This document shows, piece after piece, positions 35,732 to 46,033 of a stretch of DNA of 64,000 nt. The notes under the pieces were generated by a model, which did no database searches, was not told where the DNA came from, and saw only the letters and a program-made list of their open reading frames with translations. Origin of the DNA: Candidatus Tanganyikabacteria bacterium (GTDB taxonomy: Bacteria > Cyanobacteriota > Sericytochromatia > S15B-MN24 > VGJW01); NCBI GenBank assembly GCA_016867265.1, contig VGJW01000012.1, positions 33,512 through 97,511 on the forward strand, in the 5' to 3' direction. Each line of letters begins with the position of its first letter. The first letter of the stretch is position 1. Both the position numbers and the translations under genes were made by a program.

Positions 35732-37306
35732 TCAGCTGGCGGGCGGGACAGGGGGCTGCGGCGCGCCACCTCCGGCACGGATATGTCCTGCCGCCATGCG
35801 GATCGCCTCGCGTTCTGCCTCGTCGAGGCGCGCCAGGTTGCGTACCTGCATCACCATGCGCGGATTGCGCGCCAGGCGATCCTCGTGCTGGTCGAGGAAG
35901 GCCCAGTAAAGCGTCGTGAACGGGCAAGCGTCGGCACCCACACGTCGATCCGGGCGGTATTTGCAGGTGCCGCAATAGCCGCTCATACGCTCGATGTAGC
36001 GACCGCTCGCGACATAGGGTTTGCTGGCCATGCGCCCGCCGTCCGCGAACTGGCTCATGCCCAGCGTGTTGGGCAGTTCGACCCAGGCGACGGCATCGAC
36101 GTGGACGGCCAGGAACCATTCGTGAATGGCGTGGGGATCGACGCCCAGCAGCAAAGCGTAAAGGCCGGTGACCATCAGGCGCTGGATGTGGTGCGCATAG
36201 CCCACATCCAGTGTCTGGCGCAGGGTGTCCGCCAGGCAGGCCATGTCGGTCCGGCCTGTCCAGTAGAACGCCGGGAGAGGCTGGTTGGCCCCCAGTTCGT
36301 TCAGGTGCTCATACCCGGGGCCGCCCAGGTGGTGAATGCCCCGGACATATTCGCGCCAGCCCAGGATCTGCCGGATGAACCCCTCGACCGAGGCCAGGGG
36401 TGCGTGTCCTTCGCGCCACGCCTGCTCGGCGGCGTCGCAAACCTCTCGCGGATGCAGCAGCTTGAGGTTCATGGCCGCCGACAGGTGTGCGTGCCAGAGC
36501 CAGGGCTGGCCGGGCCACATGGCGTCCTGGTGGCGCCCGAAACCCGGCAGTCGTTCGCGGATGAAGCGCCCAAGCGCCTCGAGCGCCTGCTCCCGGGTGA
36601 CAGGCCAGGCAAAGGCCGAAAGGTCGCCCGGCCGATCGGGGAAGAGCCGGTCAACGATTTCCAGCACTTCGCGGGTCGTGGCGTCGGGCGGGAAGCGCGC
36701 GGGTTCCGGTACCGCACCTGGGCCTTCGGGCCCGAAGGCCTCGCGGTTCTCGGTGTCGTAGTTCCACTGGCCACCCACCGGTTCCCCGTGCTCCATCAGG
36801 TAGCCTGTGCGACGGCGCACCTCCCGGTACCAGTACTCCATGCGGAGCTGCTTGCGGCCGCGGGCATGGGCGCGGAATTCATCGAGCGTCGACAGGAAGT
36901 GGCGGTCGACCCGGATATCCAGCGGCAGCCCCAAGCGTGCCGCCGTGGCTTCGAGGGTCTGGGCGACCCGCCAATCTCCGGCCTCGACCATGACGAGGCC
37001 GACAGGCTTGCAAGCCTGGACGGCATCTTCGAGGGCCGAGGATAGCGAGGGCCTTGCAGCCAGATCGTCGATCCGCTGGTAGCGTAAGGCCCACCCCCGG
37101 GCTTCGATCGCGGCGGCAAAGTGCCGCATGGCGGCGAGGAAGAGCGCGATGCGGGGCTTGCCCGAAGGCACGTGATCGCTCTCCTCCCGGACCTCGGCCA
37201 ACCAGACGAGATCCTGCCCCGGGTCGAAGCCGTCGAAGGCCGAGGAATCCGGATCGAGCTGGTCGCCCAGCACGATGACCAGGTGGCGTATGGTCTTAAG
37301 GGCCAT
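35732..37306 (-). CDS. FeS-type bacterial cryptochrome/photolyase (PhrB-like)
   Basis: 524 residues, the length typical of deoxyribodipyrimidine photolyase-related proteins (FeS-BCP, (6-4) photolyase type). The N-terminus HLVIVLGDQLDPDSSAF is diagnostic, as is DYGYAHHIQRLMVTG-type sequence (here DVGYAHHIQRLMVTG). The four Fe-S Cys are all present: one in DMACLADTL and three in YCGTCKYRP...DACPF, spaced C-x2-C-x12-C. It should bind FAD and a [4Fe-4S] cluster and repair UV photoproducts in light. It starts three bases after the antiporter stop, so it is cotranscribed with it and with the LysM transglycosylase. Confidence 0.95.
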   Translation of the reverse strand: MALKTIRHLVIVLGDQLDPDSSAFDGFDPGQDLVWLAEVREESDHVPSGKPRIALFLAAMRHFAAAIEARGWALRYQRIDDLAARPSLSSALEDAVQACKPVGLVMVEAGDWRVAQTLEATAARLGLPLDIRVDRHFLSTLDEFRAHARGRKQLRMEYWYREVRRRTGYLMEHGEPVGGQWNYDTENREAFGPEGPGAVPEPARFPPDATTREVLEIVDRLFPDRPGDLSAFAWPVTREQALEALGRFIRERLPGFGRHQDAMWPGQPWLWHAHLSAAMNLKLLHPREVCDAAEQAWREGHAPLASVEGFIRQILGWREYVRGIHHLGGPGYEHLNELGANQPLPAFYWTGRTDMACLADTLRQTLDVGYAHHIQRLMVTGLYALLLGVDPHAIHEWFLAVHVDAVAWVELPNTLGMSQFADGGRMASKPYVASGRYIERMSGYCGTCKYRPDRRVGADACPFTTLYWAFLDQHEDRLARNPRMVMQVRNLARLDEAEREAIRMAAGHIRAGGGAPQPPVPPAS

Positions 37307-37309
37307 AAT

Positions 37310-39313
<2,004 letters not shown>

Positions 39314-39314
39314 G

Positions 39315-39938
39315 TCAGGCCCTATAGGTGTCCATCACCTTCCGGACGTAAGCCTGCGTCTCTTGGAACGGCGGGACGCCCCCATAGTAGTCTACGTTGC
39401 CCGCCCCAGCGTTGTAGGCGGCAAGCGCGAGGCGCGTGTCGCCTCCGAACCGGTCGAGTTGCTGCTTGAGATAGGTCGCGCCCCCACGGAGCGATTGCCT
39501 CGGGTCGGACGGGTTGGTCACTCCCACCTCCCGCGCGGTCTCGGGCATCAGCTGCGTGAGGCCCCTGGCCCCGACCCAGGACACGGCGTGGGGATCGCCA
39601 TGGGACTCGGCCTGCACGAGCGCAGCCAGCAGCTCCGGCTCAATGCCTGCACGCTGGGCCTCCTCACGAATCATGGGCCACCAACGGCGGACGGCAGGCT
39701 CCAGATGGGCTGGCGCGTCTGTGGTGCGGGCCTTGCCGGCCTGCGACAGAACCATGGCGTCTCTGTCCGGCTCGCGGCGCTCGGAGGCGTCGGCCCCGGG
39801 GATGCGCAACTCGTCCCCCACGGCAACCACGTGAGGGTTCGCGATGTGAGGGTTGGCCGCCGTCAATTCGCGTAGCGACAGGCCATAGCGTCCGGCGAGG
39901 CTCCAGAGCGTGTCACCTTGCTGGATGCGGTGGTTCAC
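39315..39938 (-). CDS. LysM-domain lytic transglycosylase (SLT family)
   Basis: 207 residues from a GTG start. An N-terminal LysM domain (RIQQGDTLWSLAGRYGLS, ending GDELRIPG, about residues 3-48) binds peptidoglycan. A short linker leads to an SLT/goose-lysozyme-like domain with the catalytic Glu in LVQAESHGDP, then GARGLTQLMPETA and LALAAYNAGAGNV. No signal peptide is visible, which is odd for a wall enzyme; an upstream start was not found. It is the first gene of the antiporter-photolyase operon, divergent from the cryptochrome gene. Confidence 0.92.
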   Translation of the reverse strand: MNHRIQQGDTLWSLAGRYGLSLRELTAANPHIANPHVVAVGDELRIPGADASERREPDRDAMVLSQAGKARTTDAPAHLEPAVRRWWPMIREEAQRAGIEPELLAALVQAESHGDPHAVSWVGARGLTQLMPETAREVGVTNPSDPRQSLRGGATYLKQQLDRFGGDTRLALAAYNAGAGNVDYYGGVPPFQETQAYVRKVMDTYRA

Positions 39939-39992
39939 AATCCTATCCTCGCGGTCGGGAACGGGGGTCCCTTATGCTATCGGGGGACAGTT

Positions 39993-40015
39993 ACAGGTCC
40001 TGTGAAACATTTCAC
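39993..40015. promoter_or_regulatory. Two adjoining palindromes in the promoter of the DASH cryptochrome gene
   Basis: ACAGG-T-CCTGT (39993-40003) overlaps by two bases GTGAAA-CA-TTTCAC (40002-40015). Both are perfect inverted repeats. They lie in the 118-bp gap between the divergent LysM transglycosylase and cryptochrome genes, 42-64 bases ahead of the cryptochrome start. The layout suits operator sites for a dimeric regulator of the light/DNA-damage genes on one or both sides. The regulator is unknown. Confidence 0.45.
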
Positions 40016-40056
40016 GGATGCTTAATACAGTCTGTCCATGCCGGAGATTCCGCCCC

Positions 40057-41343
40057 ATGCCCGTTTCCGTCGTCTGGTTCAGGCAGGATCTGCGCCTTGC
40101 CGACCATGTTCCGCTGCAGAAAGCCGTGCAGTCGGGTCTACCCTTGGCTTTCGTATGGGTTGAGGATCCGCGCTGGTCCTTGCAGGAATCTCTGGGGTTC
40201 CCGCGTATCGGGCCTCATCGTCGCCAATTCTTCGCGGGTTGCCTCGCCGCGTTGGATCGGGAGCTGGAACGCGGGGGCCATGCGCTCCACGTGCTGCGGG
40301 GCGAACCCGCCGAGGTCATCCCTGCCTGGCTGGAGCGTCTGGGTGGTGGGCAGGTCTTCGCGCACCGCGAGCCGGGTACGGAGGAGGCGGCGCAGGAGGC
40401 GGCCCTGGAGCGCGTCCTGCCGGTCGACTGGGCGTGGGGCAAGACGCTGGTCGACCCGGCGGACCTGCCGATGCCGGTGACAGATCTGCCCCGGATTTTT
40501 ACGGACTTCCGTCGCAAGGCCGAGGCTGTCGTCGGCCGGAGTCCCGTCCTGCCTGCTCCGGATCTGAGCGCGATCCCTGCCGCGCCCCTTGTGCCCACGG
40601 AAGCCCTGGCGGCGTGGCCTGTAGTGGGCGGGGCCGGCTCCGGTGGACCGGGTGCGGGCGCCCAGGCGCAGGGCAGGCTCGTCGCCTACATGGCGGATGG
40701 CGGGCCCATCATCCGCTATCGGGAGACGCGCGATGCCCTTATGGGGGAGGACTCGTCCTCGCGTCTCTCGCCTTGGCTGGCGTCGGGGACGCTTTCCGCG
40801 CGCGAGGTGAACGCGGCGCTCGTGGCCCACGAGGAGCGTTGTGGTTCCAGCGAGCACACGAAATGGTTCCGGATGGAGCTCTTATGGCGGGATTTCTTCC
40901 AGCTCGTTGCCCTGCAGCAGGGGCGGCGCCTGTTCCTGCGCCGCGGATTCGCCGGAAGGTCGACTGTTGCTTCCGGGGCCGCGTCGGAGACCGCGCGCGC
41001 CCGATTCGATGCGTGGCGCGCGGGCACCACCGGCCAGCCGCTGGTCGATGCGGCGATGCACGAGTTGGCGGCAACGGGCTGGCTGACCAACCGGGCCCGG
41101 CAACTGGCAGCCTGGTACCTGGCTCGGACCCTCGAGGTGCCTTGGACCTGGGGGGCCCGCTGGTTCTCGTCATGCCTGATCGACGACGATGTGGCGAGCA
41201 ACTGGGGCAATTGGGCCTACCTCGCGGGGGTGGGCAACGATCCGCGGCCGGACCGGCACTTCGACCTTGCGTGGCAGACGGCCAGGCACGATCCTGATGG
41301 GGCTTACAGGCGGGCGTGGGGGACGTGGGCCGAGCCGGGTTGA
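40057..41343 (+). CDS. Cryptochrome/photolyase, DASH type
   Basis: 428 residues from the ATG at 40057. SVVWFRQDLRLADHVPL opens the antenna-binding alpha/beta domain. PRIFTDFRRKAEA is a DASH-type marker. The FAD domain carries DSSSRLSPWLASGTLSAREV, EHTKWFRMELLWRDFFQ and WGNWAYLAGVGNDPRPDR, the last a hallmark of the DASH group. These enzymes bind FAD and MTHF and repair cyclobutane dimers, mostly in single-stranded DNA, or act in light sensing. It is the second photolyase-family gene within 5 kb, of a different class from the FeS type at 35732. Confidence 0.95.
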   Translation: MPVSVVWFRQDLRLADHVPLQKAVQSGLPLAFVWVEDPRWSLQESLGFPRIGPHRRQFFAGCLAALDRELERGGHALHVLRGEPAEVIPAWLERLGGGQVFAHREPGTEEAAQEAALERVLPVDWAWGKTLVDPADLPMPVTDLPRIFTDFRRKAEAVVGRSPVLPAPDLSAIPAAPLVPTEALAAWPVVGGAGSGGPGAGAQAQGRLVAYMADGGPIIRYRETRDALMGEDSSSRLSPWLASGTLSAREVNAALVAHEERCGSSEHTKWFRMELLWRDFFQLVALQQGRRLFLRRGFAGRSTVASGAASETARARFDAWRAGTTGQPLVDAAMHELAATGWLTNRARQLAAWYLARTLEVPWTWGARWFSSCLIDDDVASNWGNWAYLAGVGNDPRPDRHFDLAWQTARHDPDGAYRRAWGTWAEPG

Positions 41344-41365
41344 ACCAGACCGTCGAGGCTGACCT

Positions 41366-42238
41366 TCAGGTACCCAGGCCGCGCAGGACGCGGACGATGG
41401 CTTCGGGCGCCTCCTCGGGGACGTGATGACCGCAGCGGGGCAACTCGTGGACGATGGCCCCGGCGTGGGCCTCGCGCCACCGGTTGAGCGAGGCTCTGCC
41501 CAGGACCGGGTCGCGCAGGCCCCAGATGATGTCGAGGGGCAAGGCGTCCAGCTTGTCGCGTGCGCTCCAGAGGCGCGCGAAGTAGGCTTCGTCGTTGACG
41601 CGTGCGCGGGCCAAGGCATATTGGCCTTGCCGACGCGCCGGTGTCCGCAAGGGTTCGTGGTAATGGCGCGTGACGTGGCGGTGCAGTCGCTTGCCGCCTA
41701 TCGAGAGCGGCATCAGGATACGTTCCGCCAGTCCCGCCTCGAGGTACGACCAGCGGCCGACCGAGCTGTTGATGAACCTTCGTGCCAGCGCATGCCCCGG
41801 CTGGTGGCCAAGCGGCCAGCACCACGAGTTGGCCACGATGACGCGCGAGACGGGAGTGGTCTCCATCAGGGCAAGGGGCAAGGCTACAGGTCCCCCGAAG
41901 CCATGGACCACGAGGGTGATGTCGCTCAGGTCCAACCGTGCGACGAGTCCGGCAAGCCGGCGGGTGTGGCCGCCGAAACCTTCTTCGCCTTCGGGCAGGT
42001 TGTCTGACAAGCCGAATCCCAGCATGTCGGGGGCCACGACCCGATGGTCGACCGCCAGGTCGGCGATGACTTCGCGCCACGCGAAGCTCCAACCGGGCGT
42101 GTCGTGGACCAGCAGGACGGCAGGGCCTTCGCCCTCGTCCACGTAGCGCATGACTCCGGCGCCGGTCTCGAACCTGCGAACGGCAAACGGGTAGGCCTCG
42201 GGATCGAGCCACGCCTCCCAGGGAGGTCTCCGGCTCAT
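41366..42238 (-). CDS. Haloalkane dehalogenase-like alpha/beta hydrolase with the nucleophile replaced by Gly
   Basis: 290 residues starting at the ATG that overlaps the nitroreductase stop (ATGA). The fold is clear: VLLVHDTPGWSFAWREVI (oxyanion region), VVAPDMLGFGLSDN, the elbow region, and the C-terminal LPRCGHHVPEEAPEAI with the catalytic His. In haloalkane dehalogenases the elbow reads VVHD(F/W)GG with Asp as nucleophile; here it reads VVHGFGG, the codon being GGC where Asp would be GAC. The enzyme should lack dehalogenase activity unless another residue acts. It may be a pseudo-enzyme, or this may be a point mutation or base-call error. Confidence 0.87.
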   Translation of the reverse strand: MSRRPPWEAWLDPEAYPFAVRRFETGAGVMRYVDEGEGPAVLLVHDTPGWSFAWREVIADLAVDHRVVAPDMLGFGLSDNLPEGEEGFGGHTRRLAGLVARLDLSDITLVVHGFGGPVALPLALMETTPVSRVIVANSWCWPLGHQPGHALARRFINSSVGRWSYLEAGLAERILMPLSIGGKRLHRHVTRHYHEPLRTPARRQGQYALARARVNDEAYFARLWSARDKLDALPLDIIWGLRDPVLGRASLNRWREAHAGAIVHELPRCGHHVPEEAPEAIVRVLRGLGT

Positions 42239-42942
42239 GACCGGTGGATGACCTTCTCCCTGTCGAGGCGTAACTGTGGGCCCCACGTGCCGTCGGGCGC
42301 CGAGCGCCCGACGGCGATGACCATGACTACGCTCGCGGCGCTGCCCAAGCCGAGCATCCGGCGGACGCGCCACGCGTCGAAGCCCTCCATCATGCAGGTG
42401 TCGTAGCCTTGGGCCGAGATGGCGAGAACGAAGTTCTCCGCAGCGAGCGCGGCTGACTTGATGGCGACCTCCTGACCGTCCCGGCGCGTGTGCGGGCCGC
42501 GCGGCATGGGCCTGAAGAGGCCCGGCAGGAAGCTGATCAGCCACTTGATCGGGGCCAGGCTGTTCAGGAAGCCCCAGCGGTAGGTGAACGGTATGAGCTT
42601 GTCGTAGTAGACCTGCACGGGACGCGGTGCCCCGACGCTGCGGACCCATGCCTGCAGCTCGGGCAGGCTGCGGCGCCACGTCCGAGGATCGGCCACGATG
42701 ACCATCAGGTCGGAGGCGGTGCGGGCGGCTGATTGACCGAGGCACAGCTCGACCAGCCTGGCCTTGCGCTCGGGGGTACGGACCCAGTGGAAGTCCCACG
42801 TCTGGGTGTTCGAGGAGTTAGGCGCCAGAATGGCGGCATCAAGCGCCTTCTCGATGACCTCCGGGGGCACGGGTTCCGGCAGGAAGCGCCGGATACTTCG
42901 GCGGGCGCGAACGGCATCGAAGAAGTCCATAGATGATGCCAT
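42235..42942 (-). CDS. Nitroreductase-family flavoprotein
   Basis: 235 residues. The N-terminal FFDAVRARRSIRRFLPEPVP is the FMN-phosphate-binding Arg motif, followed by LAPNSSNTQTWDFHWV, the usual second motif. The C-terminal half contains AAENFVLAISAQGYDTCMMEGFD and VVMVIAVGRSA, both typical. The ATG at 42942 follows the stop of the DHFR-like gene after one base, with AAGG five bases upstream. It should bind FMN and reduce nitro or quinone compounds with NAD(P)H. The substrate is unknown. It shares a leftward operon with the DHFR-like and hydrolase genes. Confidence 0.92.
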   Translation of the reverse strand: MASSMDFFDAVRARRSIRRFLPEPVPPEVIEKALDAAILAPNSSNTQTWDFHWVRTPERKARLVELCLGQSAARTASDLMVIVADPRTWRRSLPELQAWVRSVGAPRPVQVYYDKLIPFTYRWGFLNSLAPIKWLISFLPGLFRPMPRGPHTRRDGQEVAIKSAALAAENFVLAISAQGYDTCMMEGFDAWRVRRMLGLGSAASVVMVIAVGRSAPDGTWGPQLRLDREKVIHRS

Positions 42943-42943
42943 T

Positions 42944-43522
42944 CTAGCCTTTCGGGTGAGCGGGCCCGCTCCCGCCGGTCGCTTCGCCCCCGATCGGCAC
43001 GTAGGTGCCCTGAAGCATGCCGCCGGACAAGAGCCGATGGCCCGAGCACGTCAGGCTGCTTCGCGACGCGACGCCGGCAAACAGCGGAATGCCCCTGCCG
43101 AGGATGCAGGGAACGAACGTCACGACGAGTTCATCGAACAGGCCGCCATCAAGCGCCTGTCGGATGATTCCGCCGCCATCCAGACAGAGATCCTTGCCCC
43201 CGGCGGCAGCCAGACCCTGCCGGACGAGACTTGCGATGGGGTCCGCCACGTCACGGCTCGAGGCGTGGCCGGGTGGCAACGGGTGATGGGTGGCCACCAG
43301 GACGGGGAGGGTGCCGTAGGGCCACGGCCCCTCGAAGCCTGAAGCCACGTCCCGGGTCCTTCGCCCCATCAGCAGGGCACCGATCTGCCCGAGGAAGGGC
43401 CCGAAGCCCCCGTCGTCTCCCGAGGAATCCGGTCCGGGCAGCCACGAGAGGTCGTCATCCTCGCCGGCGATGAAGCCATCGAGGCTGGTGGCGATGCTGA
43501 CCCAGGTGCGTGCCGTCATCAT
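42944..43522 (-). CDS. Dihydrofolate reductase-like (RibD C-terminal family) protein
   Basis: 192 residues from the ATG at 43522 (MMTART). The opening WVSIATSLDGFIAGED is the characteristic first motif, followed by GALLMGRRTRDVA and DLCLDGGGIIRQALDGGLFDEL (broken by length only), matching RibD-C/DHFR-like reductases. They bind NADPH; many lack a known substrate, and the group includes YyaP-type proteins. It is the first gene of the three-gene leftward operon and divergent from the membrane-protein gene at 43609. Confidence 0.92.
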   Translation of the reverse strand: MMTARTWVSIATSLDGFIAGEDDDLSWLPGPDSSGDDGGFGPFLGQIGALLMGRRTRDVASGFEGPWPYGTLPVLVATHHPLPPGHASSRDVADPIASLVRQGLAAAGGKDLCLDGGGIIRQALDGGLFDELVVTFVPCILGRGIPLFAGVASRSSLTCSGHRLLSGGMLQGTYVPIGGEATGGSGPAHPKG

Positions 43523-43608
43523 GGATGCCTTACCCTGCCGGGCAGGCACGCAGCCCGGCTCGTCGGGCGGGGTACCATGCAAGCCCTGCTGACCCGAGGA
43601 GAAACGCC

Positions 43609-44133
43609 ATGACGCTGCACGAAGCCTTGCTGACCTATTTTCAGGGCGAGAAGGTCGAGGCGCTGGTCTTCATCCTGCCGTTGGGCCTGCTGAGCCTGGT
43701 CTTCGGGACGTGGCTGATTCTGGATGGCCGCGAAGCCTTCATGCGCGGCGTGGCCCTGCCCTGCCTGGTCTTCGGGGCCGTGCTCGCCGTGGCGGGGGGA
43801 ACTGTCGGCTTCCGTACGCCTGCGCAGGTCGAGCGACTCGAACTCGCGCTCGAGCAAGCCCCGGCCCCGGCCCTCGTGGCGGAAATCCAGCGGATGGACA
43901 AGGTCAATCGGAACTGGTCCCGCTATGTGGCGGCGTACGTTTTCATGGCCGTGCTTGGCCTCGGTCTGCGCCTCGGGTTCCGGTCCGAGTTCGCGCACGG
44001 CTTGGCTGCCGCCTTGGTACTGTTCGCGGGTGTCGGCTTCGTCATCGATGGCTTTGCGGAGCGGCGGGCGATGGCCTGGACCGAGACCCTTCAGCAGGCC
44101 GCCTACGAGGGGCAGGGCGAGGAAGCGGATTAG
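43609..44133 (+). CDS. Four-helix membrane protein of unknown function
   Basis: 174 residues from an ATG with GAGGAG seven bases upstream, which excludes the longer frame. Four hydrophobic segments: FILPLGLLSLVFGTWLIL, GVALPCLVFGAVLAVAGG, YVAAYVFMAVLGLGLRLG and LAAALVLFAGVGFVIDGF, with a soluble helical loop (VERLELALEQAPAPALVAEI) between the second and third. No known family recognised. It converges on the small TipAS-like gene. Confidence 0.72.
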   Translation: MTLHEALLTYFQGEKVEALVFILPLGLLSLVFGTWLILDGREAFMRGVALPCLVFGAVLAVAGGTVGFRTPAQVERLELALEQAPAPALVAEIQRMDKVNRNWSRYVAAYVFMAVLGLGLRLGFRSEFAHGLAAALVLFAGVGFVIDGFAERRAMAWTETLQQAAYEGQGEEAD

Positions 44134-44163
44134 CCGGGCCTCGGCCCCAGCCAAGCGGACGCC

Positions 44164-44403
44164 TCAGCTGGCGAGGATGACTTCGCTCAAGTAGCTGGCG
44201 AAGCCGGTCGCAATCCGGTCCAGGTTTCGCGTGATGCAGGTGTCGGCCACGTACATTGCGGCAAGGTCGTGGTGCCGTTCCCGGGAGCAGGGATGGAACC
44301 ACGTGTCGATCTGGTCCCGGTGGCGGAGGACGAGCGCTTGGACCTCTGCCTCGTGGGCAGCCGGATCAAAGTCTCCGAAGCCGGCGCAGGCGCACGGGCT
44401 CAA
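44164..44403 (-). CDS. Short TipAS-like (antibiotic-recognition domain) protein, internally shortened
   Basis: 79 residues. FGDFDPAAHEAEV and then HRDQIDTWFHPCSRERHHDLAAMYVAD with a final SYLSEVILAS closely follow the start and the end of the TipAS domain (named from TipA/MerR regulators), but about 50 central residues that normally contact the ligand are absent. There is no DNA-binding part. I place the start at a TTG overlapping the DUF1801 stop (TTGA at 44400-44403), which implies coupled translation. It may be a remnant of a MerR-TipAS regulator or a small ligand-binding protein. Confidence 0.6.
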   Translation of the reverse strand: MSPCACAGFGDFDPAAHEAEVQALVLRHRDQIDTWFHPCSRERHHDLAAMYVADTCITRNLDRIATGFASYLSEVILAS

Positions 44404-44753
44404 GATGGACTGCCCGTGGTCTGGCGTACGCGCACCCTGAGCCAGCGCCGGACGCGCTCCATGGGCAAGGGGAGGTCGTGGGGCAGTTGGACCGCGCCCT
44501 TGCTGTGCGGCAGGTCGCCCAGGTCGTCGGCGATGGAGGACATCCCCGTACCCGTCGGATAGAAGCCGATGTGTTCGCGGCAAACCGCAAGGTAGACCAA
44601 GGGCTTGCCGCCGACCTTCCAGGCCGGCATGCCGTAGGACCGGGTCAGCAAGGCCTCGGGAGCTTCTTCGGCGATGAGTGCCGCGAGCGTGCGCACGCGT
44701 TCCTTGACCTCCGGGGAGGTCACGTTCGCGATATGGTCGTCGAGAATGTCCAC
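44400..44753 (-). CDS. DUF1801/YdhG-like (iron-chaperone-like fold) protein
   Basis: 117 residues starting at a GTG at 44753. LTRSYGMPAWKVGGKPLVYLAVCREHIGFYP is the core of the DUF1801 fold (shared with frataxin-like and YdhG proteins; split here only by length), and GAVQLPHDLPLPMERVRRWLRVRV is the family C-terminal motif. The role is unknown; iron handling has been proposed for relatives. Its start codon lies inside the first codons of the divergent methyltransferase gene (44746), so the two transcripts overlap head to head. It is coupled to the TipAS-like gene. Confidence 0.85.
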   Translation of the reverse strand: MDILDDHIANVTSPEVKERVRTLAALIAEEAPEALLTRSYGMPAWKVGGKPLVYLAVCREHIGFYPTGTGMSSIADDLGDLPHSKGAVQLPHDLPLPMERVRRWLRVRVRQTTGSPS

Positions 44754-45249
44754 GACCCCAGCCTACCCGTTCGGCCGTCTTCTCGCCGGGGACGGCGAGG
44801 GCGTGGTGCGTCACGGTGGCGTGTGCCTTCGGCTGGTCTGGACCGGAGAGGCGCTGTTCGGGATAGCCATCGAGGAGGCAGATGACTCTGTTCGGGAGGA
44901 CCGTCGCGCCCGTGCCATCTGGCAGGCAGTCCGCGCTGCGGCGGCCAAGCCTGAATCCCTGGCGGTCTGGCTCGAGCCTGCCGGGACGCCGTTTCGCGCC
45001 GACGTTCGCAAGGCGCTGCTGCAGGTTCCTGAGGGCAGCATCATCACCTATGGCGACCTGGCGCTGCGTATCGGTCGCCCCGGGGCCTGCCGGGCCGTGG
45101 CCTCGGCGGTCGCGGCCAATCCCTATGCGGTCCTGGTGCCCTGCCACAGGGTGGTCCGGGCAGACGGGACATCCGGTGGCTACAGGTGGGGCGTTGAGGC
45201 CAAACGTCGGTTGCTTGAGGGCGAAGGAGTCAGCCTCTGGCACGATTGA
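44746..45249 (+). CDS. ogt: O6-alkylguanine-DNA alkyltransferase (Ogt/MGMT family)
   Basis: 167 residues from the ATG at 44746. The active-site motif VPCHRVV is intact, preceded by RKALLQVPEGSIITYGDLAL and followed by GGYRWGVEAKRRLLEGEG, the full C-terminal DNA-binding domain of the family. The N-terminal domain is short and divergent. It repairs O6-methylguanine and O4-methylthymine by transferring the alkyl group to its Cys. Its 3' end overlaps the convergent AlkD-like gene by 20 bases, so two alkylation-repair genes lie tail to tail. Confidence 0.94.
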   Translation: MSTTPAYPFGRLLAGDGEGVVRHGGVCLRLVWTGEALFGIAIEEADDSVREDRRARAIWQAVRAAAAKPESLAVWLEPAGTPFRADVRKALLQVPEGSIITYGDLALRIGRPGACRAVASAVAANPYAVLVPCHRVVRADGTSGGYRWGVEAKRRLLEGEGVSLWHD

Positions 45250-45976
45250 GCAGGGCATCCCGAAGCAGCGGAGCCATGGCCTCCGTTGCGTAGCGTAGCC
45301 CCTCTCGAGTCAGGCGATTGCCGTGTTCGTTCAGGAATGAGAGGACCGGTACGGAATCAGCCTTGGCCAGTTCACGCAGCAGCCACCCCACGCCGGTGTG
45401 GATGAACCGATCCCGCCGGGCGAGGGCCATGGCGCACGTGTCCAGCATCTGCGCGGTGAAGCCCGGGAAGTTCTGCTCTCCCCGAGCGGCAAGCTTGATG
45501 AAGCTGACGAGCGCCGCCCGGATGCGCCAAGGCCCCGGTGCATCGACCCAGCTGGAGAGCGTCTGGCTGGGGCCAGGGTCTGGCAGGGCGCGTTCGGCAA
45601 TCTTGCCGAGCACCTTCAGGCACAGCCAGTCGCACGTGCTCCAATCGGCAACGTGACCGCAGTCGAAGACCTTGGCCAGAGCGGGGAGGTGGCCCGCTAC
45701 GACTTTCTCGCCCGCGATTTCATCGAGCAGCAGGATGCCGGCAACCTTGTCCTCGCCGTACGTTTGACCAAGCAGCGCCAAGGCCACGGGAAGGGGATCG
45801 GGACACTGGCCCTCGTTGCGCCACCAGTCGTGGACCGCGCGGCGGATGTCGCCCATGGCGACGCCCCGGTAGGGCAATACGCCCTTCATGTAGCGATTCC
45901 AGAAGGCGTGGCTGCGGTCCGTGCGCGCGGCCTGGAGGCGAGCCTGCAGGGTCACGATGGCATCTGGATCATGCAT
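45230..45976 (-). CDS. DNA alkylation repair protein (AlkD-like HEAT-repeat glycosylase)
   Basis: 248 residues from the ATG at 45976. The N-terminus (FWNRYMKGVLPYRGVAMGDI) and HEAT-like helices with HVADWSTCDWLCLKVLGKIAE and ALVSFIKLAARGE match the DNA alkylation repair family. IHTGVGWLLRELAKAD is the conserved late motif. Members remove N3- and N7-alkylated purines without base flipping. The gene overlaps ogt by 20 bases at the 3' ends, in opposite orientation, and is divergent from the SDR gene. Confidence 0.9.
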   Translation of the reverse strand: MHDPDAIVTLQARLQAARTDRSHAFWNRYMKGVLPYRGVAMGDIRRAVHDWWRNEGQCPDPLPVALALLGQTYGEDKVAGILLLDEIAGEKVVAGHLPALAKVFDCGHVADWSTCDWLCLKVLGKIAERALPDPGPSQTLSSWVDAPGPWRIRAALVSFIKLAARGEQNFPGFTAQMLDTCAMALARRDRFIHTGVGWLLRELAKADSVPVLSFLNEHGNRLTREGLRYATEAMAPLLRDALLNRARG

Positions 45977-46033
45977 GGGACTTACCATACTCCGGGTTGG
46001 TGGCCAGCGGGTCGAGGGTGGTTTCATGGCGTC

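Noticed and set aside
35306..37045. 579-codon plus-strand frame opposite oxyR and the photolyase gene
   Set aside because: Antisense shadow; it spans two well-recognised genes on the other strand.
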